A stretch of DNA of 64,000 nucleotides from a virus, in the IMG/VR virus record IMGVR_UViG_3300020176_000013, positions 1 to 64,000 of that record, one strand, 5' to 3'. A model generated the notes under the pieces. The model saw only the letters and a list, made by a program, of their open reading frames with translations. It ran no database searches and was not told the DNA's origin. The translations under genes and the position numbers were made by a program. Within the stretch, counting starts at the first letter, position 1. Every line of letters starts with the position of its first letter. Positions 39,981 through 49,008 of the stretch are shown here, one piece after another.

Positions 39981-42900
39981 ATGGCACTAGATCCAAAAAT
40001 CGCTTCGATTAAAGCTGCAGGAACTTATAGATTTGAATTCGATAAGTCTCAAGTTGTTAGTATCCCTGCTAATCAGACAAGATTAATTGTTGGTTTCTCT
40101 AAGACAGGACCTTTCAATACTCCTGTATTTATACCAGATACTGCATTCTTTAAGCAAGTATATGGCGATATTGACAGAAACTTAGAAAGAAAGGATTCTT
40201 TTTTCCACAGAAGCTGTTTAGCAGCATTGGAAAGAGGACCTATTCTTGCTCTTAATCTTCTTAATTTAGATTCTGCTGACCAAGTAGAGTACCTTAAGTT
40301 TGGTACGGCTGCAACACCAGAGGCTCAGGCTAATGGTGGTGCAATGGGAGAATACCAAAAATTTTATAATAGAGATAAATTCTTCTATCCAGATTCTGAT
40401 GCATTCCTAGATAATGTAAATGCAAACAGAACAACATTAAGTTCTACCACAACTAATGATCTATTAGACATGGTGAATTTAGGACAAAATCCTATTTCTG
40501 TTATTGTAAGAAAAGCTTCTGCTGCTAATTCTGCAGGTTTTAATGTAACTGTTGAAGAGTGGTATGGCGCTGCAAACGTTCCAGGATTCTTAGATAAGGA
40601 CAGTTTAGTATCCGACTTCTTAGTTGATATTTTTGTAATTGGTGGAAATTTTGGTGGAGACTTTAGTTCTGCTACACCTTACGAAAGATTTGAAGCTGAT
40701 CCAACATTCCAAACCTATTTTGATAAGACACAGGGTTTAAAGAGGAGAGTATTTGATTCTGATGCAACTGATACTAAGATTGCAGAATTCTTTAATGAGT
40801 CTGAGGTTGATCTAATTGCAACTTACACTGCTTCTCTTATTCCTGATTTTGTGGATCTTATTGGTAATAACCTTTTCGTAGAAAAAGTTGTAAATGCTGA
40901 TACTGCATCTACTGGATTATTTGTTGCAGTTAATGAGGATCTCTTTAGCGGAGACTTTTTAATTGACGGTGTTGCTGGTGGTCTTGATCTCATTGGTCAT
41001 AATTTAGAATATACTCAAGCAACTTCTTTACAGGATGATGTAAACTTCTTATCTTACAGCGGTGCTATTGTATCCGACGTAAATTATGCAAGAGCTGCCA
41101 CTGTCCCTAATACAGTTACACAAGGTACAGAATTAATTTCCGTTACGGCTGTTTCGGGTGGAGATATTCAAATTCAAATACAAGGAACTGCAGGTGATTC
41201 ATTCTTTGATGCATTTGCTAATATGACTGCAAATAGTTCAACTGTTGTAGGTACTTATATTTTTGATTCTGTTATTTCAAAATATGTTCCTGTTACTTCT
41301 CACCAAGTAGTTGGAAACACCGTTACATTATTACTTTCTTCTGTAGGCGGTGTTGCAATAGGAGATTTCCCAACAACTGGCGCAACATACACTTACATTA
41401 ACGAAGGTGACTTTGGATTCGTTGCTGATGAATTACCATTATCTAACCCAACCGCTGGAATTATAGGTTCTTACGGATCTACCTTATATAGCCAATTCTC
41501 AAACGGTACTCTTACTGATGGGGATGAAGCTGTATATGAAGTAGGTGGGATTCAATATACTTCTTACTTAGTATTTAATGCTGTAGATTACGGATCTATT
41601 CATGTAGGAACACCAACAACTGCTGTTGATACTGTTGGAATATCTGACCCGGCATATAACTTGCCATCGGTTCAGATAACTCCTTACCAGGAAGATGCAT
41701 TTAACACTTTGACTCCACATGCCCAGTTTACTTTAGATGGTACAGGTGTATTCTTAAATTCTGATGCTGTTGCATACGGTGCAAATATTTTAGGTATTCA
41801 AACTCTGAAAGGTGCAAATAACCTTTCTATTGATATCTTGGCTGATTCATTAACTGAAACTGCTCTTAAGCCTAACCAAGTATTAATTGATGCTGCTAAT
41901 CCTGATGCTGCTGATGTGGTTGTAGGTAACTACTTAGTACACTTTGAAGGTTCTGTTTCAGTACCTCACTCAAGATTAACCAGAATCAATATTGTACAAG
42001 GCGGATTAACAAATTCTGAATATAGTACAATTCCTGCAGGCAAAACTGCATTATTAGTTACTTGCCAAAGTGAAATTTCAATTTCCACTGCAGGCGGTAT
42101 TAAAAAGGTTGAATTGTATTACCCAATAGATTCATGGATTGATTACTTAAACATATTTACTTTAGATGGGTTTAGGTTAGATAATACAAAACATGTACCT
42201 AACGGAACTAACGAAAGACAGAATGCTATATTAAATGGTACTCTTAATGGAACTAACCTGTTTAAAGCATTAACTGATAGAGAAACAATTAACTTCAGAT
42301 ATTTAGTTGATACGTTCGGAAACGGTATTGAAAGTGGATCTAAGGCAATTTATACAAACTTATGTTCTACTAGAAAGAATGCATTTGCAATAATTAATGC
42401 ACCTTCTGCTAAAGACTTTAAGAATAATACAGATCCTTCCTTCTTGGATGCAACTGGATCGCTTTCCTCTAGATTTATTTCTACTGGTGGAGATCTTAGT
42501 AAAAATCCAACGGTAAGATACTCATTACCTTCACCAACACAAGGTGCAAGCTTTGGCGCATTCTACTATCCTTTCATTACTGTAAGAGATTTAGGAAAGA
42601 ACATAAACGTTGTACCAGCACCGTATGTTTCTAATAACTTTATTGCAAAGTATGAAAATGCTTTACCGTGGTCATTAGTTGCAGGTGTTCGTAGAGGCGT
42701 TGTAGGTGGAACTGGAGTTGTAGGTTTAGAATTAAATCTTGGTAAAGAGGACAGAGAATACTTAGAACCATTTGGATTGAATCCAATTGTATTCCAAAGT
42801 GGAACTGGCCCAACAATCTTTGCTAATAAAACAGCACAGCAAACTACAAAATCTGCGTTAAGCTCAATTAATGTTAGAGAGGTTGTAATTTACATCCAAG

Positions 42901-43187
42901 ATGGTATTGAAGCAATCCTGAAAAACTACTTATTTGAATTTAACACAGCTCAAACTAGATTGGAAATTAAAACTCTTGCTGATAACTTCTTATCAACCGT
43001 TCAAAACGATGATGGTGTTTTTGACTTTAAGAATGTTATGGATGAAACTAATAATACTCCAGAAGTTATAGATCAGAATGTAGGTATCCTTGATACTTAT
43101 ATCGAGCCAGTAAGAGGTATGGAAGTTCTCGTACAAAGAACTACAATCCTTAAAACAGGTGCAATAAGCTCAGGTAACTTCCAATAA
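39981..43187 (+). CDS. 18: Tail sheath protein gp18, enlarged
   Basis: 1068 aa, against 659 aa in T4. The N-terminal SIPANQTRLIVGFSKTGPFN with VFIPDTAFFKQVYGDID and the C-terminal sheath domain (LPWSLVAGVRRGVVGGTGVV, YLEPFGLNPIVFQSGTGPTI, SSINVREVVIYIQDGIEAIL) are typical of T4-like sheath proteins. Residues about 230-650 contain several beta-rich segments with Val/Thr/Gly-rich repeats (ISVTAVSGGDIQIQIQGTAG, YINEGDFGFVADELPLSNPT) that look like inserted surface domains. The contractile core should therefore be conventional, with large exposed insertions. It is followed by gp19. Confidence 0.92.
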   Translation: MALDPKIASIKAAGTYRFEFDKSQVVSIPANQTRLIVGFSKTGPFNTPVFIPDTAFFKQVYGDIDRNLERKDSFFHRSCLAALERGPILALNLLNLDSADQVEYLKFGTAATPEAQANGGAMGEYQKFYNRDKFFYPDSDAFLDNVNANRTTLSSTTTNDLLDMVNLGQNPISVIVRKASAANSAGFNVTVEEWYGAANVPGFLDKDSLVSDFLVDIFVIGGNFGGDFSSATPYERFEADPTFQTYFDKTQGLKRRVFDSDATDTKIAEFFNESEVDLIATYTASLIPDFVDLIGNNLFVEKVVNADTASTGLFVAVNEDLFSGDFLIDGVAGGLDLIGHNLEYTQATSLQDDVNFLSYSGAIVSDVNYARAATVPNTVTQGTELISVTAVSGGDIQIQIQGTAGDSFFDAFANMTANSSTVVGTYIFDSVISKYVPVTSHQVVGNTVTLLLSSVGGVAIGDFPTTGATYTYINEGDFGFVADELPLSNPTAGIIGSYGSTLYSQFSNGTLTDGDEAVYEVGGIQYTSYLVFNAVDYGSIHVGTPTTAVDTVGISDPAYNLPSVQITPYQEDAFNTLTPHAQFTLDGTGVFLNSDAVAYGANILGIQTLKGANNLSIDILADSLTETALKPNQVLIDAANPDAADVVVGNYLVHFEGSVSVPHSRLTRINIVQGGLTNSEYSTIPAGKTALLVTCQSEISISTAGGIKKVELYYPIDSWIDYLNIFTLDGFRLDNTKHVPNGTNERQNAILNGTLNGTNLFKALTDRETINFRYLVDTFGNGIESGSKAIYTNLCSTRKNAFAIINAPSAKDFKNNTDPSFLDATGSLSSRFISTGGDLSKNPTVRYSLPSPTQGASFGAFYYPFITVRDLGKNINVVPAPYVSNNFIAKYENALPWSLVAGVRRGVVGGTGVVGLELNLGKEDREYLEPFGLNPIVFQSGTGPTIFANKTAQQTTKSALSSINVREVVIYIQDGIEAILKNYLFEFNTAQTRLEIKTLADNFLSTVQNDDGVFDFKNVMDETNNTPEVIDQNVGILDTYIEPVRGMEVLVQRTTILKTGAISSGNFQ

Positions 43188-43200
43188 GAAAAGAAAGATG

Positions 43201-43210
43201 AATATATAAA
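43201..43210 (+). promoter_or_regulatory. Predicted late promoter, tail tube gp19
   Basis: AATATATAAA 23 nt before the gp19 ATG, in the 38-nt gap after gp18. Confidence 0.7.
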
Positions 43211-43225
43211 AAAATAAGATAAGTT

Positions 43226-43789
43226 ATGCCATTACCACATTATACACAATCAAGGGCCAGCAGTCAGAGATATGAACCTATCCAACCAAACCTTTTCGAG
43301 GTAACTGTGTTCAGCCCATTAGGTGATGATACAGGATTAATCTTGGAACAGGTTAAAACTATCGGAGGATTAAATAACCTTAATCCATCTGTAGATGCAA
43401 TCGGTCAGAAATATAAATTTGCTGATCGTTCGTTTGCAAGTATGCCAGGACAAACATTCTTGGATCTCACACTCAACTTCAGCTTAAACCTGAATGAAGC
43501 AAATGAAAACTACATTTACAACACATTCCGTAACTGGTACAAATTGATTTATGATCCACTAACCGGCGAAATGGGATTGAAAAAGGATTATGTTGGAAGT
43601 ATGATTATTGTACAGTACAACAGAGCAGGTGATATTTTCAGAAAGATTACTTGTAAAGATGTATTCCCAACAGGACAACCTGATTTCGTAGATGAATTGA
43701 ATTATGAAACTCCAGATGCCGCTGATTTAACAATGACTTACCGTTGTGATCACTGGGTTGAAGAAAATGTTGGAGCTACAAATCTTTAA
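43226..43789 (+). CDS. 19: Tail tube protein gp19
   Basis: 187 aa (T4 gp19 is 163). PNLFEVTVFSPLGDDTGLIL at the N-terminus, LDLTLNFSLNLNEANENYIY, a central FRNWYKLIYDPLTGEMGLKK segment and DIFRKITCKDVFPTGQPDFV near the C-terminus follow the gp19/T6SS-Hcp-like tube fold pattern (W-x-x-x-x-YD-x-x-TG, then a-x-FP). It polymerises inside the gp18 sheath. Own late promoter and own terminator allow high independent expression. Confidence 0.9.
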   Translation: MPLPHYTQSRASSQRYEPIQPNLFEVTVFSPLGDDTGLILEQVKTIGGLNNLNPSVDAIGQKYKFADRSFASMPGQTFLDLTLNFSLNLNEANENYIYNTFRNWYKLIYDPLTGEMGLKKDYVGSMIIVQYNRAGDIFRKITCKDVFPTGQPDFVDELNYETPDAADLTMTYRCDHWVEENVGATNL

Positions 43790-43817
43790 TCTATAAGTTC
43801 ATTAAATATATTTTTAG

Positions 43818-43843
43818 AAACTGGCCTTAGGGCCAGTTTTTTT
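43818..43843 (+). terminator. Intrinsic terminator after gp19
   Basis: AAACTGGCC (43818-43826), TTAG loop, GGCCAGTTT and T7 to 43843. A perfect 9-bp stem. The TTAG loop is the same as in the hairpin after gp45 (8298-8301). Confidence 0.9.
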
Positions 43844-43854
43844 GTCATAGCACT

Positions 43855-43864
43855 AATATATAAT
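43855..43864 (+). promoter_or_regulatory. Predicted late promoter
   Basis: AATATATAAT 31 nt before the GIY-YIG-like gene, directly after the gp19 terminator. Confidence 0.65.
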
Positions 43865-43887
43865 ATAGAATACATAATCTAAAACAC

Positions 43888-44358
43888 ATGACTATATTTA
43901 AAGTAGAAAATCAAACAGATGGGAAGATTTATGTAGGCTACTCTGTTAATGATAATCCAAACAACTTAGGTACAGGAAAATACATTAAGAGGGCGGTAAA
44001 AGATTTTGGTTTAAGATCCTTTACTAAAACTACATTAGAAGAATTTGGACAAGATGAATCACTAGGTCATATTATGGATAGACTTGAATTTTGGATTAAA
44101 AAATTTAAAGCCGATAATCCTAAATATGGTTATAACGAAAGCGTCCAAGAAATGATCCCACAAAAGAAAAGACTTACAAAAAAATTACAAGTCTTATTAA
44201 CCCCAGAAGATGAAGATAATTTAAATTCTATCATTATCCAAAAATCAATGGAAACAAAAACAAAACCGATGCCCGTATCAAGATATGTTAGGCAATTAAT
44301 AGTAGAGCATATTGTAAAAGAGACATCACCAGAAAAACAATTAATAAAATCTAAATAA
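43888..44358 (+). CDS. GIY-YIG endonuclease-like protein with C-terminal DNA-binding part
   Basis: 156 aa. MTIFKVENQTDGKIYVGYSV corresponds to the GIY-YIG entry strand pair; the YVG half is intact but the first motif is IFK instead of GIY. GTGKYIKRAVKDFGLRSFTK, then RLEFWIKKF and YGYNESV match the rest of the domain including the catalytic Glu-like position. Residues 95-156 (QVLLTPEDEDNLNSIIIQKS, VSRYVRQLIVEHIVKE) look like a ribbon-helix-helix DNA-binding domain. Free-standing homing endonucleases of this type are common in T4-like phages. The altered first motif may mean reduced activity. It sits between gp19 and hub genes with its own promoter. Confidence 0.7.
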   Translation: MTIFKVENQTDGKIYVGYSVNDNPNNLGTGKYIKRAVKDFGLRSFTKTTLEEFGQDESLGHIMDRLEFWIKKFKADNPKYGYNESVQEMIPQKKRLTKKLQVLLTPEDEDNLNSIIIQKSMETKTKPMPVSRYVRQLIVEHIVKETSPEKQLIKSK

Positions 44359-44360
44359 TT

Positions 44361-45362
44361 ATGAGTAGTCACGAGGACAATATTAAAAAGGAATTTGAAG
44401 CAGCTGAAAGTATTCAGGATACTGCTGCTGTAGTAACTGATGAAAGCGGTACTATTAAAGAGCTAGGTAAAGTTGACACAACTAGAGGTTCTGGTGTAGT
44501 TTCACCTGATGATCCAGAAATTAAAAGAATACAATCATTGGCTGGGCATGTTAAATTAGATTTAACACAGTTCCCATCGGGTGGGCGTTTCTATAGAGAA
44601 GATTTTGAAATTCATATCAGAGCCGCAAGAGTTGGTGAGATTAGAGATTTTTCAACAGTAGATGAGGATAACATCTTAGATGTAGATGAAAAGTTAAATT
44701 CTATTCTTGTTAATTGTACTAAAATAATGTACGGTACACAGAGAGGATCTTATAGAGACGTATTGGAAGAAGATAGAATTTACCTTATTTTATCAATTAG
44801 AGAACTTACGTTTAAGCAAGGTGAAAATAAACTTATGATGCCAATTGGTAAAAAAGGATGTTCCACTCCTAGCTGTAAATCTCAGGAATCCGTAGAGCTT
44901 AAAACATCTAATCTACAATTCCAGGAAACTGATGAACTATTAGAAAAATATTATGATTATCAAAATAAGTGCTATACAATTCCTACTAAAAATCATGGAG
45001 AGATTACATTAGCACCACCTACGATCGGAGTAATGAGAGCTATTACTAATTGGATTAGAAAACGTGAAGAGGAAAATAAATCTTGGGATAAAGCATCTCT
45101 TACTGTGCTTCCTTATGTACAAAGAGAATGGAGAGGTTTTAATGATAATGAAATCTTTTCTGCTATAACCAATTTCCAAGGTTGGGATGCAAGTAAATAT
45201 TCAATTGTTTATAGACTTGTAGAAAAAGCGAAAATTGGAGTCAAGCCTGAGTTTGTCTATCCATGTGAAAGTTGTGATGCGGAGGTCACAGTCCCGCTTT
45301 CCTTTCCCGGCGGCGTCAAGGCTCTCTTTATTATTCAGGATATCACTTCTGAACTTCTTTAA
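44361..45362 (+). CDS. 26: Baseplate hub assembly protein, gp26-like (T4_baseplate family)
   Basis: 333 aa. The core LTQFPSGGRFYREDFEIHIR, AARVGEIRDFSTVDEDN and LILSIRELTFKQGENKLMM followed by a Cys pair (CSTPSC), and the C-terminal YPCESCDAEVTVPLSF, fits the PF12322-type T4 baseplate protein family. gp26 takes part in hub assembly around gp29 and gp51. The gene ends GAA CTT CTT TAA G; reading on in the +1 frame continues into a coding-like sequence with no good start, so a +1 frameshift at CTT TAA may extend it. Confidence 0.65.
   Translation: MSSHEDNIKKEFEAAESIQDTAAVVTDESGTIKELGKVDTTRGSGVVSPDDPEIKRIQSLAGHVKLDLTQFPSGGRFYREDFEIHIRAARVGEIRDFSTVDEDNILDVDEKLNSILVNCTKIMYGTQRGSYRDVLEEDRIYLILSIRELTFKQGENKLMMPIGKKGCSTPSCKSQESVELKTSNLQFQETDELLEKYYDYQNKCYTIPTKNHGEITLAPPTIGVMRAITNWIRKREEENKSWDKASLTVLPYVQREWRGFNDNEIFSAITNFQGWDASKYSIVYRLVEKAKIGVKPEFVYPCESCDAEVTVPLSFPGGVKALFIIQDITSELL
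45354..45362 (+). promoter_or_regulatory. Candidate +1 frameshift site CTT CTT TAA
   Basis: CTT TAA G in the gp26-like frame; a +1 slip from CTT to TTT reads AAG ATA AGA next and enters the following open frame. It mirrors the CTT TGA site of the bacterial release factor 2 gene, with a stop codon that slows decoding. Not proven. Confidence 0.45.
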
Positions 45363-45615
45363 GATAAGAGTTCTTTTATTGGAAAAGTTGCATCTCCAAC
45401 CGTCTGAGTTGGATTTGCTACCTTTCTATGAATACGAGTATACTCTTGAAATGTTTAATGAAATCATCAAAGAACGTAATGATGATGAAAAGAAACAAAC
45501 GTCTTCTTATGATGATCAATATAAGAATATGTCCGGAATGCAAAATAAAATGAGTAAAAGTATGTCTTCATACAAAACTCCATCAATGCCTAAAATAAGC
45601 ATGCCTAAGTTCTAA
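45361..45615 (+). CDS. Hub assembly-like C-terminal frame (gp51 candidate)
   Basis: From 45361 the frame reads KIRVLLLEKLHLQPSELDLL then PFYEYEYTLEMFNEIIKERN and a low-complexity Ser/Met/Lys tail (QNKMSKSMSSYKTPSMPKIS). No ATG precedes it before 45451; TTG at 45379 or 45388 could be starts. Upstream of 45361 the frame is only the shadow of the gp26-like gene. Its position after gp26 suggests gp51 (hub assembly catalyst), or a frameshifted C-terminal extension as in tail assembly chaperones. It ends 10 nt before the tape measure gene. Confidence 0.5.
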   Translation, partial: KIRVLLLEKLHLQPSELDLLPFYEYEYTLEMFNEIIKERNDDEKKQTSSYDDQYKNMSGMQNKMSKSMSSYKTPSMPKISMPKF

Positions 45616-45625
45616 TAAATATACT

Positions 45626-48600
45626 ATGGCGGCTGTAACTCTTAAGGACTTAATGAGCCCTCTATCAAAAATAGAGGCTTATGCAAATGAAACTAATGAA
45701 AGCATCAAAAAAATTGAAGAATTCATTGTTCAAGGGATGGGCAATTCCAGTAATGGTGGCGATGCGCTCAGTGCACAAATCTTAGCTACATCCCAGCAAC
45801 AATTAGTTAGCTTAAGAAATATTGAATTTATTTTAGGGCGGCAATTAGAAGTACAAGCACAGGAAGCTGAGCAGAGTAAATCATTCGCCTTCGCCAGACT
45901 TAGACAAAATGCAGTCGATAGAATTTTCGGTAATAAAGATTCCAAGAATTTAGAATTAATTGCAAAAGCCTCTACATCCAAAAGCAGTGGAACAGATAAA
46001 GGTGCTGGAAAGATCAAAGGTAGTGGTGCACAAGCATTAAAAGATTTAGGAATGGGTGCTTTACTTACAGGTAAAGCTATGTTACTTTGGACTATTGTAC
46101 CAAAAAAGGCAGTAGATAAATTCCTTGATTTTGTAGTCAAATCATTTGAAAAATTTGAACAGTTTGATGTTAAGAAGGTGCAAAAAGGAATTGATGCTTT
46201 AGACTCTATGGGTGGTGCTATAATGAAATTTGCAACAGCTCTTGCATTATCAACTCCTCTTATCCTAGTAGGACTTATTGGTCTTCCAATACTTATACCA
46301 ACGCTTTTCATTATGGGAGGTGTATTTTATTTGTTAGGTGGCAAAAAGTTTAGTAAAAGAATTAAGAGAGGGTCACGGGCTCTTACTGTGATGGCTGAAG
46401 GACTATTGGCATTTGGTATTGGTTTAGCAGTAGCAGCTTTAGCTTCTATGATTGTTCTTATGCAGCCTGCAGTCTTAATTGGAATGACATTATCTATCCT
46501 ACTTATAGGTGGGGCTGTATCATTATTAGGAAGTAAGAAGATGTCAAAGAATATTAAAAGAGGAGCTGGGACATTAAGTATAATAGGATTAGGTCTTGTT
46601 GTATTTGGATTAGGTTATGCTCTATTTGCAGCAGCCTTCCCATCAACTGTTGGTATTGGTGATATACTCATTCAAAGTATTACTATACTAGGAATTGGAA
46701 CTGCCATCGCATTAGTTGGTAAATTTGGCGTAAATAATATTTTACAAGGTGCATTGTCGCTAGCAGTAAATGGTATTGGATTACTCGTGTTTAATATGGG
46801 TTATGTTCCTTTTGCTGATGCTACTAAAGGGATGTCATTAGGAGACATTGGAATACAAAGTGGAGTCCTATTGGCAGTAGGTGGTATAATGGCATTAGCT
46901 GGGTTGGCAGTTGCAGGATCGGCAGGAGCCGTATTGTTAGGCCCTGCTCTTTATGCTGCTGCTGGTGGATCTTTACTTTTGTTAGCACCAGGTCTTCAGG
47001 CCATGAAAGATTTAGATTTTTCAGAACAAGATTCTAAAGATCTTGCTACTACATTAGGAGCCGTTGCAATGGCATTCTCTGGAATAAATCCTGAAAGTGG
47101 CGTGTTTGGTATGATAGGTGGATTATTTACCAGGGTTATTCAGAGTGGATCTGGTCTTGCGGCATCCGCTATGTATGCAGGTGCCGGGTTGGCTTTACAG
47201 GAATTGTCTAAAGGCTTATCTGCATTTAAGGACGTAGGATTTACTGAAGATGATTCAAAAGAACTCGCAATAGCTTTAGGATCTGTTAGTGGAGCATTCG
47301 CTCAGGCTGGTGGAGAACCTGCAAGCCCTGGTGGTTTATTTGGTGCAATATTCGGAAACACGTTCAGTCCTAATGCAACCGAAAGAGGTATCGATTCTGT
47401 TATGGATTCCGGCAAAGCTCTTATGGAAATTACAAAAGGTTTAGGTGCATTCTTAGATCTTAAAAAGAAATACGGATTAGATGGTGATGCATTTAAAGAC
47501 GGTGGGTATCTTAATACTGCAATAACCGAAACATTAGGTTTCTTAAATTCTGCTTTTGCTGCAATTGGTGCTAATGAGACTTCAGACTCTGCCATGTTTG
47601 GTTTATTTCAATGGGATGAAAATAATGTAGAGAAAGGTATTGATGCAGTTAAAGGATCAGGTAAAGCACTTAAAGATATTACTGAAGGTTTAGCAGGATT
47701 CCTTGATCTTAGAAAAAAGTATGGACTTACAGAGGAGGCTTTTAAGAGTGATGGATTTTTAGCCATAGCAATTAAAGATTCATTAGGATTCGTTAGTAAA
47801 GCATTTGCTACAATTGGTGGTATGGAAGTTCAAGATGGTTGGGGTCCGTTTAGCTGGGATGAGAACCTTGTTGAAAAAGGTATTGATGCAGTTAAGGGCG
47901 CAGGTACTGAATTAACAAACATTGCCCAAGGGCTCAAATCATTTCAAGAATTAATTAAACAAGAGGTAGACTTTGCAGAAGACGGTGATTTAGCCAAAGC
48001 AGTAACAAATTCATTAACATTCGTAGGTGATGCATTTGCTGTAATTGGTGGTAAGGAAGAAAAGGATGGCTGGTTTATATTTAGTTGGGATGAGAACAAA
48101 ATTGCAAAAGGTGTTGAAGCAGTTCAGGGTGCTGGAACAGAACTCATGAACATTGCAACAGGATTGGAAACATTCCAAAAACTAATAGATCAAAAGGTAG
48201 ATTGGGATATTTTAGGAACCGCTATATCTAAGTCACTAACTTTTGTAGGAGATGCCTTTGCTGTGATTGGTGGTAAGGAAGTAACTGATAGTACTTTCTT
48301 TGGTCTTGTGTCATGGGATGAAAACTTAGTTCAGAAAGGTATTGAAAATGTTCAAGGTGCTGGTGAAGAACTTATGAACATCGCAGAAGGTTTATCAAAA
48401 TTTGCAAGTTTGGACGATCCTGCAGCTACCGCTAAATCTATTACAACTTTATTTAATTCTATTGCCGATGCGTTCACTGCAAATTATGAAAGAGCAGAGT
48501 TAAGATCTGAGATGGACCATTTTGGTGAATGGGTTAAGGATTTATCAGACGCAGTAAATGACGGTTCACTAAGTAAAGCAGGTACCGACTTAGAAAAAAT

Positions 48601-48931
48601 TGCAAATGTAATTAATTCAGTTGATATTTACAAAGCAGATGCAATGGCAAGTCTCTTTAGTGGTGCTAGTGAACTTGGTAGAAATACACAAGCATATTCC
48701 GCGTTAGCAGATGCAGTAGAACAAATCAGAGATCTTTTAGCTGAGCAAGCAGGCGGAGGTGCTGAAGCCGAAGGTGGAACTGCTGAGGGTGGAACTACAG
48801 GTGCACAAAGTCAATCTGGTTTAAAAAGTAGCCTTGCGCGACTTAATTCAACAATGGGAAGACTCGAATCTACTATGGGTATGCTTCCTGCTTCTATACA
48901 GTCTATTAAGATTGTCATTCCTGAAGATTAA
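45626..48931 (+). CDS. Tape measure-like protein with hydrophobic segments and tandem repeats
   Basis: 1101 aa. Residues 1-170: helical, KIEAYANETNESIKKIEEFI. Residues 190-470: at least eight long hydrophobic helices (TPLILVGLIGLPILIPTLFI, LIGMTLSILLIGGAVSLLGS-type), as in phage tape measures that must cross the inner membrane. Residues about 500-930: about five repeats of 76-83 aa each containing (G)IDAVKGxGxxL-x-x-I-x-x-GL and a WDEN motif. C-terminus ends in a helix bundle and SIQSIKIVIPED. Its length fits a tape measure (gp29 in T4 is 590 aa). Location after hub genes agrees. No peptidase motif seen. Confidence 0.75.
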   Translation: MAAVTLKDLMSPLSKIEAYANETNESIKKIEEFIVQGMGNSSNGGDALSAQILATSQQQLVSLRNIEFILGRQLEVQAQEAEQSKSFAFARLRQNAVDRIFGNKDSKNLELIAKASTSKSSGTDKGAGKIKGSGAQALKDLGMGALLTGKAMLLWTIVPKKAVDKFLDFVVKSFEKFEQFDVKKVQKGIDALDSMGGAIMKFATALALSTPLILVGLIGLPILIPTLFIMGGVFYLLGGKKFSKRIKRGSRALTVMAEGLLAFGIGLAVAALASMIVLMQPAVLIGMTLSILLIGGAVSLLGSKKMSKNIKRGAGTLSIIGLGLVVFGLGYALFAAAFPSTVGIGDILIQSITILGIGTAIALVGKFGVNNILQGALSLAVNGIGLLVFNMGYVPFADATKGMSLGDIGIQSGVLLAVGGIMALAGLAVAGSAGAVLLGPALYAAAGGSLLLLAPGLQAMKDLDFSEQDSKDLATTLGAVAMAFSGINPESGVFGMIGGLFTRVIQSGSGLAASAMYAGAGLALQELSKGLSAFKDVGFTEDDSKELAIALGSVSGAFAQAGGEPASPGGLFGAIFGNTFSPNATERGIDSVMDSGKALMEITKGLGAFLDLKKKYGLDGDAFKDGGYLNTAITETLGFLNSAFAAIGANETSDSAMFGLFQWDENNVEKGIDAVKGSGKALKDITEGLAGFLDLRKKYGLTEEAFKSDGFLAIAIKDSLGFVSKAFATIGGMEVQDGWGPFSWDENLVEKGIDAVKGAGTELTNIAQGLKSFQELIKQEVDFAEDGDLAKAVTNSLTFVGDAFAVIGGKEEKDGWFIFSWDENKIAKGVEAVQGAGTELMNIATGLETFQKLIDQKVDWDILGTAISKSLTFVGDAFAVIGGKEVTDSTFFGLVSWDENLVQKGIENVQGAGEELMNIAEGLSKFASLDDPAATAKSITTLFNSIADAFTANYERAELRSEMDHFGEWVKDLSDAVNDGSLSKAGTDLEKIANVINSVDIYKADAMASLFSGASELGRNTQAYSALADAVEQIRDLLAEQAGGGAEAEGGTAEGGTTGAQSQSGLKSSLARLNSTMGRLESTMGMLPASIQSIKIVIPED
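47386..48410 (+). repeat. Tandem repeats in the tape measure gene
   Basis: Related units begin at about 47386, 47636, 47879, 48110 and 48338 (period about 250, 243, 231 and 228 nt). Each encodes G-I-(D/E)-x-V-x-G-x-G-x-x-L followed by a Phe-rich helix, a (L/F)-x-F-(V/L)-x-x-AFAxIGG segment and WDEN. Duplication of such units would change tail length. Confidence 0.75.
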
Positions 48932-48947
48932 TATTTTATTTTCTTAA

Positions 48948-48974
48948 AACTAAGTTAACCTGTTACTATATAAA
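48948..48974 (+). promoter_or_regulatory. Predicted middle promoter, exonuclease
   Basis: AACTAAGT at 48948 lies 21 nt before TATAAA at 48969; exonuclease ATG at 49009 (40-nt leader). Confidence 0.6.
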
Positions 48975-49008
48975 ATTAACAGATAGTTCAGAAAAAAGTA
49001 TAGTAATT

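Noticed and set aside
45235-45360. Upstream part of the 126-aa frame overlapping gp26
   Set aside because: Before 45361 this frame is only the shifted reading of the conserved YPCESCDAEVTVPL region; coding character begins at the frameshift point.
45730-46311. 193-aa minus-strand reading frame inside the tape measure gene
   Set aside because: Antisense shadow of a long, well-supported plus-strand gene; Ser/Pro/Ile-rich with no recognisable domain and no promoter.
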